This document shows, piece after piece, positions 56,846 to 64,000 of a DNA stretch of 64,000 nt (its first letter is position 1; the number at the start of each line of letters is the position of its first letter). The notes beneath the pieces were generated by a model. It did not search any database. It was not told where the DNA came from and worked only from the letters and a program-made list of their open reading frames with translations. The position numbers and the translations under genes are program-made. Source of the stretch: Rhizobiales bacterium TNE-4 (lineage in GTDB: Bacteria > Pseudomonadota > Alphaproteobacteria > Rhizobiales > Beijerinckiaceae); contig JAHRCV010000001.1 of the NCBI GenBank assembly GCA_019083985.1, positions 930,001 to 994,000 of the forward strand, written 5' to 3'.

Positions 56846-57670
56846 TCAGCGCCAGATCGGAAGGTCGAGCCACCACGTCCACCATTCCGGCCATGACTGG
56901 GTCCAGAAGGGGCCGCTGATCACGATGCAGACCGCGCTCCAAAAACCAGCCGACAAGGCGAGGAACAGGCCCAAGCGGTGAATGCCGAGCGTGCCGACCG
57001 AGTAGCCGATGAGATCGCGGAAATACGTGTCTTCGTGCTCTGGCGTCTTTACCTTTTCGCCCTTCGGCGGATTGGTTGACGAGAGCACCAGCGCACCGTG
57101 CATCGCGAGCGCCAAGGTCGTGGTGAAGAAGAACGTCACCGCGATCATATGCGCCGGATTGTAGTGGAAGTGCAGATATTGGTAGCCGACATTCGACACC
57201 CAATCGAGATGGCTGAAAATGCCATAGGGGAAAGCATGGCCCCATGCGCCCAAAAGAACCGGGCGGATCACGACGAGAGTGATGTAGGCGAAAATCGCAA
57301 CGGAGAAGGCGATCGGGACGTGGAAACCGATGCCGAGCTTGCGGCAGATCTCGACCTCACGCAGCGCCCAAGAGCCGAACGCTCCGATCGCGCAGATAGT
57401 GACGACCTGCCAGATCCCGCCTTCTTTCAACGGCGCCAGCGCAAGACCATAGCTGATGTCTGGCGGCGCGATGTTGATCTGCCAGGGATTCCATGTCGGT
57501 CCCAAGGACGCGCCATAGAAAATCATGGCTGTGCCAAGAAGCGTGAAAAAGATCGTCGTGACGCCAAAGACCCCGACGTAAAACGGGCCGACCCAGAAAT
57601 CGAACAGGTCGCCGCCAAACAGCGTACCTCCCCGAACCCGGTATTTCTTTTCGAAGCTGAGCATCGACAT
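56846..57670 (-). CDS. pufL: Photosynthetic reaction centre L subunit
   Basis: A 274-residue five-helix protein. [20 protein letters not shown] at the N-terminus, [20 protein letters not shown] and [20 protein letters not shown] hold pigment and iron ligand His residues; the C-terminus ends [18 protein letters not shown] precedes the ATG. A strong stem-loop lies in the upstream pufA-pufL gap. Confidence 0.98.
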   Translation of the reverse strand: MSMLSFEKKYRVRGGTLFGGDLFDFWVGPFYVGVFGVTTIFFTLLGTAMIFYGASLGPTWNPWQINIAPPDISYGLALAPLKEGGIWQVVTICAIGAFGSWALREVEICRKLGIGFHVPIAFSVAIFAYITLVVIRPVLLGAWGHAFPYGIFSHLDWVSNVGYQYLHFHYNPAHMIAVTFFFTTTLALAMHGALVLSSTNPPKGEKVKTPEHEDTYFRDLIGYSVGTLGIHRLGLFLALSAGFWSAVCIVISGPFWTQSWPEWWTWWLDLPIWR

Positions 57671-57720
57671 CGCACAGCCCTCCCTCAGGGTGCAGCGGAT
57701 GAAAAAATATCAAGCGGAGT

Positions 57721-57747
57721 GGGGCCGGGCGCGGACGCCCGGGCCCC
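57721..57747 (-). promoter_or_regulatory. pufA-pufL intercistronic stem-loop
   Basis: A GC-only hairpin starting GGGGCCGGGCG on the plus strand, about 11 base pairs with one bulge and a 4-base loop, 10 bases after the pufA stop. A U-run (TTTTTT) follows about 15 bases downstream in the transcript. In Rhodobacter an equivalent structure protects pufBA mRNA from 3' decay, giving excess LH1 over reaction centre. The match is by position and shape. Confidence 0.8.
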
Positions 57748-57756
57748 TTTGGTCAA

Positions 57757-57978
57757 TCAGCCGATCAGTTTCGACAGATCGAGATGCGCAGCGATCTTGG
57801 CCGGCTGCGAAGACGTCACGCCTTCGGCCTTCTTGACGGTGCGAGGACCGTCGAGCCAGTTGTACCGATCCGTCGAGAGAAGGATCAGATGGATCGTGAA
57901 CATCAGAGCGCCGAGGAAGATCGCCTGGGCGATCAGCGCACGGCGCGGGTCGAAGATGCTGTACCAGATTTTCCACAT
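57757..57978 (-). CDS. pufA: LH1 antenna alpha polypeptide
   Basis: A 73-residue single-helix antenna protein starting [20 protein letters not shown]. The bacteriochlorophyll-ligating His is in [21 protein letters not shown] 30-residue periplasmic tail follows the helix. It pairs with PufB to form the LH1 ring round the reaction centre. Confidence 0.96.
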   Translation of the reverse strand: MWKIWYSIFDPRRALIAQAIFLGALMFTIHLILLSTDRYNWLDGPRTVKKAEGVTSSQPAKIAAHLDLSKLIG

Positions 57979-57990
57979 GGTCTTTTCCTA

Positions 57991-58209
57991 TCAAACGAGG
58001 AAGGAAAGCGACGAAGCGATCGTGTGTCCCACGCCTTCCAGCGAGGACAACATCGGCTTCGGCGCGCCGAACCACGGACGCCACATCCACACGAGCAGAT
58101 GCGCAACCGCCGCCACGGCGACATAGAGGAACAGGTACTGCATATAGAGGCCGTGGAATTCCTTAGCCTCTGCTTCGGTCAGACCCATTGGGCCCACTTT
58201 GTCGGTCAT
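57991..58209 (-). CDS. pufB: LH1 antenna beta polypeptide
   Basis: A 72-residue antenna protein: MTDKVGPMGLTEAEAKEFHG, then the helix with ligand His in AVAAVAHLLVWMWRPWFG. The C-terminus continues about 23 residues beyond the usual end (APKPMLSSLEGVGHTIASSL...), longer than many LH1 beta chains. ATG 58209 follows GGAGG. It is 12 bases from pufA. Confidence 0.96.
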   Translation of the reverse strand: MTDKVGPMGLTEAEAKEFHGLYMQYLFLYVAVAAVAHLLVWMWRPWFGAPKPMLSSLEGVGHTIASSLSFLV

Positions 58210-58227
58210 GTGAACGACCTCCGAATT

Positions 58228-58239
58228 GGCCTTTCGGCC
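58228..58239 (-). promoter_or_regulatory. GAAA-capped hairpin just upstream of pufB
   Basis: The transcript reads GGCCGAAAGGCC, a 4-bp stem with a GNRA tetraloop, ending about 6 bases before the GGAGG of pufB. It may affect pufB translation or mRNA 5' end stability. Confidence 0.45.
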
Positions 58240-58296
58240 GTTACCGCGCATCTCCCACGCGGCAAGGATGTCTCAGCGAAAAACGCTTTGACAGAT

Positions 58297-58317
58297 CGCC
58301 CGGTTAAAGGCCGGGCG
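58297..58317 (-). promoter_or_regulatory. Stem-loop after pufQ in the pufQ-pufB gap
   Basis: CGCCCGG (58297-58303) pairs perfectly with CCGGGCG (58311-58317) around a 7-base loop. It lies 12 bases after the pufQ stop. A smaller AGCG/CGCT hairpin is at 58275-58287. Such leaders are sites of puf mRNA processing in Rhodobacter. Confidence 0.6.
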
Positions 58318-58329
58318 GGTGAGGATCCC

Positions 58330-58608
58330 TCAGCCCATAAAGGCGTAGGGAATGGTGGCCGCAGTGACGCGCCGCGCATCGCCGATGATCGACGAAGGCT
58401 CGGAATGTCCCCGCGTGAAGGGGTTGATGTCGCGCGGCAAAATCCGGCATGCCGCCGCGCAGACGAGAAAGACGAGAAAACCGCTGGCATAGGACAGACG
58501 GTACAGGATGAGATCCTGTTGCCGCGCTGCGTGGCGTTCCGAACGGTTGCGGATCGCATGGGCCATGGCGTTTACCTCCGGTGATGAGTTCAGTTCGATG
58601 GATGACAT
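58330..58608 (-). CDS. pufQ: Putative PufQ, bacteriochlorophyll-synthesis accessory protein
   Basis: A 92-residue protein with a basic N-terminal half (MAHAIRNRSERHAARQQD) and one helix (YASGFLVFLVCAAACRILP). The tail ends RRVTAATIPYAFMG. Size, single helix and position between bchZ and pufB match PufQ, which is needed for normal pigment synthesis in Rhodobacter. Sequence similarity to the well-studied PufQ is low by eye, so the call rests mainly on context. Its ATG shares a base with the bchZ stop. Confidence 0.7.
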   Translation of the reverse strand: MSSIELNSSPEVNAMAHAIRNRSERHAARQQDLILYRLSYASGFLVFLVCAAACRILPRDINPFTRGHSEPSSIIGDARRVTAATIPYAFMG

Positions 58609-60053
58609 CAGCGGACCTCCATCAGAATTTGTGCGCGGCTGACTTCCTGCGCGGTGACTTGTTGCGCGCCAGCACCACGTGCGGCGTGTTCGGCTGCATC
58701 GCGCAGACGTTTCGCGGCAGAGATGCGCACGAGAACGGGATGAGCCTCGAGAATTTTGTCGAGCATTTCGGTCGCTTCGTCCGTCCAGCGCAGCGCATCG
58801 CCGAGACGGGCGGGCGTGGGATCGACACGGTCAAGATCGGTGCCGAGCGGCAGGATCAAGAACAGCGCATCAAACAGCGAATTGCAGACTTCCTGAATGA
58901 GGTAAGTTGCGCCCGCATAGCCCATGAACGGTGTGCCGGTGTGCCGGCGGATGATGGCACCGGGGAATGATGCGGGGATGTAGATCGAGCGGCCACCAGC
59001 TTCGGCCGCATACATGCGTTCGTTGTATGACCCGAACAGAACGAGCGGCGGATTTGATTTGATCAGACCGCGGATCGTTTCATTGTCGGTCTTCTCACCG
59101 CTCTTGCGGGCGATGGCGAAATTGCAGACGAGGCCCATCTCATCTTCAAGGAAATGGCGTACTCCGCGGACATAGGTTTCGGACGCGACAATGCCGAAAC
59201 TTGCCGTCGCAAAGAAATCCTGCGTCACCGAACGCCACAAATCCCAAAGCGGCTTGATGGTGGTGTGCTTTTCTTTGGTGATGAAGGGTTCGGGATCGAG
59301 CCCGAGATGCTCACCCATCGTGCGCAGGAACGCGGTCGTTGAGTGAAGGCCGATCGGTGCTTGTAGATAGGGTTTGCCCAGCGCTTCGCAGAGGAGGCGG
59401 CCGAACTCGCGATAGAGACAGATGTTAAGATCGGCGTCAGCGAGTTTTGGAATGTCGGCGAGATGCGTGCCGAGCGGGAAGACCATGTGGACTTCCGCGC
59501 CGATGCCTTCGATGAGACGACGGATCTCAGCGAGATCGGACGGCATGTTAAATGTGCCATAGGCCGGGCCAATGATGTTGACGCGCGGCTTGGATCCTTC
59601 AGGCCGCGCTTTGGCGATCTTCGGCACTTTCTTCGCGCCATATTCGTTCCACAACCACAGCATGGCGCGGTTGGCGCATTGCCATTGATCTTCGTCGATG
59701 GTGCGCGGCAGGAAACGCTGGATCGTTGTGCCTTCCGGCGTCACGCCGCCGCCAATCATTTCAGCGATGGAACCTGTAACGACAACGCTCGGCAGATCAG
59801 GATCGAGCGCCTGGTGCGCGCGCTTCATCGCGCCTTCGGTGCCGAGACGGCCGAGCTCTTCTTCGCCGAGACCTGTTACGACGACCGGCAATTCATGCGG
59901 GGGGAGTGCATCCGTATAATGCAGGACAGATGTGACCGGTAGATTTTCGCAGCCGACTGGGCCATCGACGATGACCTGCAAGCCCTTCACAGCGGTGAAG
60001 ACGTAAACGGCGCCCCAATAGCCGCCCGCGCGATCGTGATCGATGATCAGCAT
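58608..60053 (-). CDS. bchZ: Chlorophyllide reductase subunit Z
   Basis: A 481-residue NifK-like subunit of the nitrogenase-type enzyme reducing ring B. The start [20 protein letters not shown] and [20 protein letters not shown] with a cluster Cys are diagnostic. ATG 60053 shares its A with the bchY stop (TGATG); the longer open frame upstream is not family-like. Confidence 0.96.
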   Translation of the reverse strand: MLIIDHDRAGGYWGAVYVFTAVKGLQVIVDGPVGCENLPVTSVLHYTDALPPHELPVVVTGLGEEELGRLGTEGAMKRAHQALDPDLPSVVVTGSIAEMIGGGVTPEGTTIQRFLPRTIDEDQWQCANRAMLWLWNEYGAKKVPKIAKARPEGSKPRVNIIGPAYGTFNMPSDLAEIRRLIEGIGAEVHMVFPLGTHLADIPKLADADLNICLYREFGRLLCEALGKPYLQAPIGLHSTTAFLRTMGEHLGLDPEPFITKEKHTTIKPLWDLWRSVTQDFFATASFGIVASETYVRGVRHFLEDEMGLVCNFAIARKSGEKTDNETIRGLIKSNPPLVLFGSYNERMYAAEAGGRSIYIPASFPGAIIRRHTGTPFMGYAGATYLIQEVCNSLFDALFLILPLGTDLDRVDPTPARLGDALRWTDEATEMLDKILEAHPVLVRISAAKRLRDAAEHAARGAGAQQVTAQEVSRAQILMEVR

Positions 60054-61603
60054 CAGATCATCTCCTCCGCTTTGCGTTGACGGGCGAGCTTCTCGTTCTT
60101 CTTGCGAATGGCATCGCGGAAAGCGGGCTTCGCTTCCGGCACTTTTTCCCACACGCCAGCATTGTCGCCCGTACCGACGCCGTCGAAGAAATCGTTCATC
60201 GCATCAAGGCGTGTCTTGCCTGCGATGGCGGCGTTGATCACTTGGGCGAGCGAGCCTGCGCCGGCTGGGCCAAAGAGTGGGCGTGCCGAGACGAGATTGG
60301 TAAAATAGAGTGCGGGCGTGCGGCTTTCCTTCGCCTTCTGCACCACGGGCGTGGTGCCGATTGCGAGGTCTGGTTTGAATTCACGATAGGCCGCGATGTC
60401 CTGCTCAAGCGAAGCGCGATATTGCACATGCACGCCCTTGGCTTCGAGCCATTGGCGATCAGTTTCGGACCATGGTGTGTGCGGGCAGGCGGTGCCGACA
60501 TAACGGACATCGGCGCCGCTTTCGACCAAGAGACGCGCCACCAGCAATTCCGAGCCTTCATAGCCCGAAATCGTGATCCGGCCATTAATGGGCTTTGCTG
60601 CAAGCGCGCGTTGGATGGCCGGCAGGATTTGGGATTTTGCGGCGTCGAGCTTGGCAGCATCGACATTGCAAATCCGGGAAACCTCTTCGAGCCATGCGGC
60701 CGTGCCATCGACACCCACCGGTGCTGAGCCGAACACCGGACGGCCTGCCGCCTCGAATTCACGCACGGAGGCTGTATAAAATGGATGGATTGCGGCGACG
60801 GCAGCGCAATCAAGCGCCGAATAAAGTTCACGCCATTCGCGCACCGGAACGACCGGGCCTGCGGCCAAGCCGAGCGGATCGAGCAAGCGACCTAAACCGA
60901 CCGGATCGGCGGGGAACATTTCACCGAGGAAGGTGATCGTCGGCCGTTCAGAGAGCGGGCCGCGCGGACGCTGCACCGGGCCTTGTTCAGCTTCCTTGCG
61001 CGCATAAGCGAGCATGGCGCCGGAGAGAACGTCTTTGGCTTCCGCATGGGTCGGCACGCCGAAGCCGGGGACATCGATACCAATCACACGTACGCCGTTG
61101 ATCTCGCGCGGGAGAATGCGGAGCGGTGTTCCAGAGGCGGTCGGAACGCAGAGATTGGTGACGATGATCGTGTCATAGAGGGTCGGATCAGCGAGCTTGA
61201 TCACCGCGTCACGAATGTCTTCGAACAATTTGCCGGTGACGAGCGTTTCCGAATTAAACGGCACATAGCCGACCGGTCGTTTCGCGCCATAGAAATGCGA
61301 CGTGAAGGTGAGACCATAAACGCAACAGGCCGACCCTGAGAGCACGGTCGCCGTGCGGCGCATTCGTAAGCCGACGCGGAGTGAACCGAAGGCCGGGCAC
61401 ATGCTCTGCGGCCGGTCATGCGGCCCGAGCGGATAATCGGCATCGTAACGTGCGAGCAATTCGGCATTGCCGTTTTCAGCGGCCTGTGCGCGGAGCGTAT
61501 CGCGACCGGTGCTGCAACCGATCCCGTCCGTCTGCGCGCGAACGTCACCGGGCAGGGGCCCGGCGTTTTTCGCCACATCGTGAGGAGGGATATGTTCGCC
61601 CAT
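60053..61603 (-). CDS. bchY: Chlorophyllide reductase subunit Y
   Basis: A 516-residue NifD-like subunit. Cluster cysteines are seen in [39 protein letters not shown] and [13 protein letters not shown]. It works with BchZ and is reduced by BchX. It starts 13 bases after bchX. Confidence 0.95.
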   Translation of the reverse strand: MGEHIPPHDVAKNAGPLPGDVRAQTDGIGCSTGRDTLRAQAAENGNAELLARYDADYPLGPHDRPQSMCPAFGSLRVGLRMRRTATVLSGSACCVYGLTFTSHFYGAKRPVGYVPFNSETLVTGKLFEDIRDAVIKLADPTLYDTIIVTNLCVPTASGTPLRILPREINGVRVIGIDVPGFGVPTHAEAKDVLSGAMLAYARKEAEQGPVQRPRGPLSERPTITFLGEMFPADPVGLGRLLDPLGLAAGPVVPVREWRELYSALDCAAVAAIHPFYTASVREFEAAGRPVFGSAPVGVDGTAAWLEEVSRICNVDAAKLDAAKSQILPAIQRALAAKPINGRITISGYEGSELLVARLLVESGADVRYVGTACPHTPWSETDRQWLEAKGVHVQYRASLEQDIAAYREFKPDLAIGTTPVVQKAKESRTPALYFTNLVSARPLFGPAGAGSLAQVINAAIAGKTRLDAMNDFFDGVGTGDNAGVWEKVPEAKPAFRDAIRKKNEKLARQRKAEEMI

Positions 61604-61616
61604 TGCGCTTTTTGCC

Positions 61617-62639
61617 TCAAACCGCGTCGTAGATGATTTCGAGGGTTTTCTTTTCGACGGTCTCGACGCCGCACATGTCTTCCATGGTGGCGGGTTCGAG
61701 GACGTAATCGCGACCTGTCGCAGAGGCCGAGAACAGGCCCAGCAACTGATCTTGTGTCAGCGGCTTCGGACGCAGCGGCGGCGCATCGGCCACGTTCTGC
61801 GAGAGCGCTTCAAACAGCGGTCCCCATTGGCCATCCGGCGTGCCGATGATCTGATAGCTCGCGCTCTTGCGGCGAATGTCTTCGTCGGCCGGGATGGATG
61901 CGAGAACCGGAATATTCACAGCTTCAGCAAAGGCCTGCGCTTCGCCGGTGGAATCATCCTTGTTGATGACGATACCAGCGACGCCGACATTGCCACCAAG
62001 CTTGCGGAAATATTCGACGGCCGAGCAGACATTGTTGGCAACGTAAAGCGATTGCAGATCGTTCGAGCCGACGATGATGACCTTCTGGCACATGTCGCGG
62101 GCGATCGGCAGACCGAAGCCGCCGCAGACCACGTCGCCCAAGAAATCGAGCAGGACGTAGTCAAAACCCCAATCATGGAAGCCGAGCTTTTCCAAAAGTT
62201 CGAAGCCATGAATGATGCCGCGTCCGCCGCAGCCGCGGCCAACTTCCGGGCCGCCCAATTCCATCGCGAAGACGCCGTCGCGCTTGAAGCAGACATCACC
62301 AATCTTGACGTCTTCGCCGGCGAGCTTCTTCTTCGTCGACGTTTCGATGATAGTGGGGCAGGCTTTGCCACCAAACAGAAGCGACGTCGTATCGCTTTTC
62401 GGATCACAGCCGATGAGCAGAACTTTTTTGCCCTGCTGCGCCATCATGTAAGAGAGGTTGGCGAGCGTGAAGCTCTTGCCAATTCCGCCCTTGCCATAGA
62501 TCGCGATGATCTGCGTTTCTTTTTTAACTTCGCCCGTGGGCACAGGATCTGGCTCGATCGACGCTTCAGCTCTCAGACGCGCAGTGATGGCGTCGTGCAG
62601 CAGCGTGACATTGCCGGGGGTGGCGTTCGGCGTCGTCAT
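61617..62639 (-). CDS. bchX: Chlorophyllide reductase iron protein subunit X
   Basis: A 340-residue NifH-like reductase. P-loop [20 protein letters not shown]; cluster Cys in GGPEVGRGCGGRGII and [13 protein letters not shown]. The start ATG 62639 overlaps the bchC stop by 4 bases after GGAG; an upstream ATG at 62654 is less likely. Confidence 0.96.
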   Translation of the reverse strand: MTTPNATPGNVTLLHDAITARLRAEASIEPDPVPTGEVKKETQIIAIYGKGGIGKSFTLANLSYMMAQQGKKVLLIGCDPKSDTTSLLFGGKACPTIIETSTKKKLAGEDVKIGDVCFKRDGVFAMELGGPEVGRGCGGRGIIHGFELLEKLGFHDWGFDYVLLDFLGDVVCGGFGLPIARDMCQKVIIVGSNDLQSLYVANNVCSAVEYFRKLGGNVGVAGIVINKDDSTGEAQAFAEAVNIPVLASIPADEDIRRKSASYQIIGTPDGQWGPLFEALSQNVADAPPLRPKPLTQDQLLGLFSASATGRDYVLEPATMEDMCGVETVEKKTLEIIYDAV

Positions 62640-63577
62640 TGCAGCGTTCTCCAATCGAGAATCATTTTCAGGCAGGACCGGTCGGCAAAGGCCGTCCGGT
62701 AGGCGTCGGGCGCGGCATCGGCCGGGCTGCGATGGGTGATGAGATCGTCGAGTGAAAGTTGGCCATGAGCGACGAGTGCGTTGACCGCTGCGACGTCATT
62801 GGCTTTAAATTCAGCGGCAATCCGGAAACGCGCTTCACGCATGAACGCGGGCGCGAAAGAAAAGCTCAGCGGCTGATCGTAGAAGCCGGCGAGGATGATT
62901 TCGCCGCGCGGCGCGAGGCGCGCTGTCAAACGATCGAGAATCGCAGGATCACCACTCACATCGAGAATGGCGTTGTAATCGCGGCGCTGATCTTCGTCCG
63001 GCGATACGATGGTGTAATGCGTTGCGCCGGAACGGCGGCTGGCATCATTATCCCAAACCGTTGGAGCGGTGCCACCAAGAGCGGTCACGAGACGAGCGCA
63101 AAGACGGCCGAGGACGCCATGACCGACGATGAGTTCGGGCAGAATTGTGCCGGGCAGGGTGAGCGCGTGATGTGCGGTTGCGGCGAGCGCCATCAGCACG
63201 CCACGTTCGCCAAGCGTGTCATCAATGGTGATCGCTTTGTCGGCAGGAATGACGAGGCGATGCGCAGCACCACCAAACAAAGCGCGGACGTTTTCGAAAC
63301 ACCGCGCGCCACCAACGAACACACGTTCGCCGATGCGACGTTTGAGATTGTCGGGGGCTGCCACGATCCGGCCGACGGATTCATAGCCAGGGACAAGGGG
63401 ATAGCCCATGCCGGGGAAGCTGGGCATACGGCCTGACCAGAGGAGTTTTTCGGTGCCGGTGGAGATCCCGCTCCATTCGACGTCGACCACAACATCAGCG
63501 GGCCCCGGTGCGGTCAGTGAGACCGCACTGATGGCGATGCGTTCTGGCGCGTCGAGTACGACTGCGAGCGTATGCAT
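62636..63577 (-). CDS. bchC: 3-hydroxyethyl-bacteriochlorophyllide a dehydrogenase
   Basis: A 313-residue MDR-family oxidoreductase making the C3 acetyl group of bacteriochlorophyll a. VVDVEWSGISTGTEKLLWSG, GYPLVPGYESVGRIV and GHGVLGRLCARLVTALGG (cofactor site) are visible. It follows the crtF gene by 98 bases, a gap that holds an exact PpsR site. Confidence 0.95.
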   Translation of the reverse strand: MHTLAVVLDAPERIAISAVSLTAPGPADVVVDVEWSGISTGTEKLLWSGRMPSFPGMGYPLVPGYESVGRIVAAPDNLKRRIGERVFVGGARCFENVRALFGGAAHRLVIPADKAITIDDTLGERGVLMALAATAHHALTLPGTILPELIVGHGVLGRLCARLVTALGGTAPTVWDNDASRRSGATHYTIVSPDEDQRRDYNAILDVSGDPAILDRLTARLAPRGEIILAGFYDQPLSFSFAPAFMREARFRIAAEFKANDVAAVNALVAHGQLSLDDLITHRSPADAAPDAYRTAFADRSCLKMILDWRTLQ

Positions 63578-63645
63578 CGGTCCCCCCGGCCGGCGTCTAT
63601 TCGCCTTGACCTATACCGATGTAACAGAGACTGGACTTCAACAAA

Positions 63646-63663
63646 TGTCAAATAATATGTACA
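63646..63663. promoter_or_regulatory. PpsR/CrtJ operator upstream of bchC (exact consensus)
   Basis: TGTCAAATAATATGTACA is a perfect TGT-N12-ACA in the crtF-bchC gap, 69 bases before the bchC ATG. A weaker TGT-N12-ACT is at 63620-63637, between this site and bchC. bchC is a classic CrtJ/PpsR target. Confidence 0.78.
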
Positions 63664-63675
63664 GTCGCGTATCAG

Positions 63676-64000
63676 TTAATTTACAGATGCGGTGACAAGT
63701 CCGGTCATGAGCGGGCGGCGGGCTGGTAATGGTTCAGCCTTGGTGAAGCCAGCCTGGCGGCAGAGAGCAGCCAATTCCGGGCCAGTTCTGATGCGTCCGC
63801 CGTGCATTGCAAGCAAATAGAGCCCGAAATAGGGGTATCCCATTCGTTCGGCGCCGGGGATGGCAGCCATAGGCTCGCCGATCAAGAGCGTTCCGCCCGG
63901 AGCCAGCGCTTCCTTGGCGCGGCCCAAAATGGTCAAGGCTGCCTGATCCTGATGGTCGTAGAGAACCCGTACAAGGGTCACGAGATCGGCTTTTTCGGGC
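63676..64000 (-). CDS. crtF: Hydroxyneurosporene O-methyltransferase, C-terminal part
   Basis: About 107 codons of a SAM-dependent carotenoid methyltransferase; the 5' part lies outside the window. ADLVTLVRVLYDHQDQAALT, LAPGGTLLIGEPMAAIPGA and FGLYLLAMHGGRIRTGPEL are CrtF-like. Position just upstream of bchC matches the conserved crtEF-bchCXYZ-puf order. CrtF makes the methoxy group of spheroidene/spirilloxanthin-type carotenoids. Confidence 0.88.
   Translation of the reverse strand, partial: PEKADLVTLVRVLYDHQDQAALTILGRAKEALAPGGTLLIGEPMAAIPGAERMGYPYFGLYLLAMHGGRIRTGPELAALCRQAGFTKAEPLPARRPLMTGLVTASVN

Noticed and set aside
58270-58295. TTGACA-like promoter element in the pufQ-pufB gap
   Set aside because: TTGACA is on the plus strand, opposite to puf transcription, and no -10 match follows.

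Overview
The window is chromosomal DNA from an alphaproteobacterial anoxygenic phototroph, most likely of the order Hyphomicrobiales (Rhizobiales). The evidence is a nearly complete purple-bacterial photosynthesis gene cluster (about 29-64 kb), the alphaproteobacterial C4-pathway hemA (5-aminolevulinate synthase), and the central-metabolism order tpiA-secG-pyrG ... kdsA ... eno ... pdhABC-lpd-lipA known from that order. I cannot name the genus. The only Mg-protoporphyrin ester cyclase in view is the O2-dependent AcsF, which suggests (but does not prove) pigment synthesis in the presence of oxygen.

Region 1 (1-11.8 kb): a PpiD/SurA-like foldase (cut by the window start), tpiA, a parDE module whose toxin gene carries an in-frame stop, secG, pyrG, a TumE/TumA-type toxin-antitoxin pair, a VOC protein, kdsA, a Tat-exported metallo-beta-lactamase-fold hydrolase, a small unknown two-gene unit, queF and eno.

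Region 2 (11.8-21 kb): an FtsB/DivIC-like gene, then the tightly spaced unit pdhA-pdhB-pdhC-[class II aldolase]-mtnA-lpdA-glsB-like-lipA-COQ10-like. The aldolase and mtnA sit inside the pyruvate dehydrogenase operon. They look like the last two steps of a methylthioadenosine/5'-deoxyadenosine salvage shunt, next to lipA, whose radical-SAM reaction makes 5'-deoxyadenosine.

Region 3 (21-29 kb): a fused MFS/spermidine-synthase-like gene split by a frameshift; the minus-strand unit pxpABC-ispDF-pncC; a divergent MFS transporter; and a soluble cytochrome c2-like gene.

Region 4 (29.3-48.4 kb): a 17-gene, same-strand superoperon read bchF-bchN-bchB-bchH-bchL-bchM-lhaA-puhA-puhB-puhC-orf99-acsF-puhE-hemA-ispH-bchI-bchD. 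Most junctions overlap by 1-4 bases. It joins the first tetrapyrrole step, Mg chelation, methylation, cyclisation, dark protochlorophyllide reduction, reaction-centre H/assembly genes and one isoprenoid step (ispH).

Region 5 (48.4-54.5 kb): the regulators ppaA/aerR and ppsR, divergent from bchF, then bchG-(PucC-family transporter)-bchP. Region 6 (54.8-64 kb, minus strand): crtF (partial)-bchC-bchX-bchY-bchZ-pufQ-pufB-pufA-pufL-pufM-pufC. PpsR-type sites (TGT-N12-ACA) lie upstream of bchC and bchG (exact matches) and bchF (one mismatch), so one redox/light repressor circuit probably controls all three units. Stem-loops in the pufQ-pufB and pufA-pufL gaps look like puf mRNA processing/stability elements. 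No tRNA, rRNA, CRISPR array or insertion sequence was found, and no stretch over about 300 bases lacks a gene.
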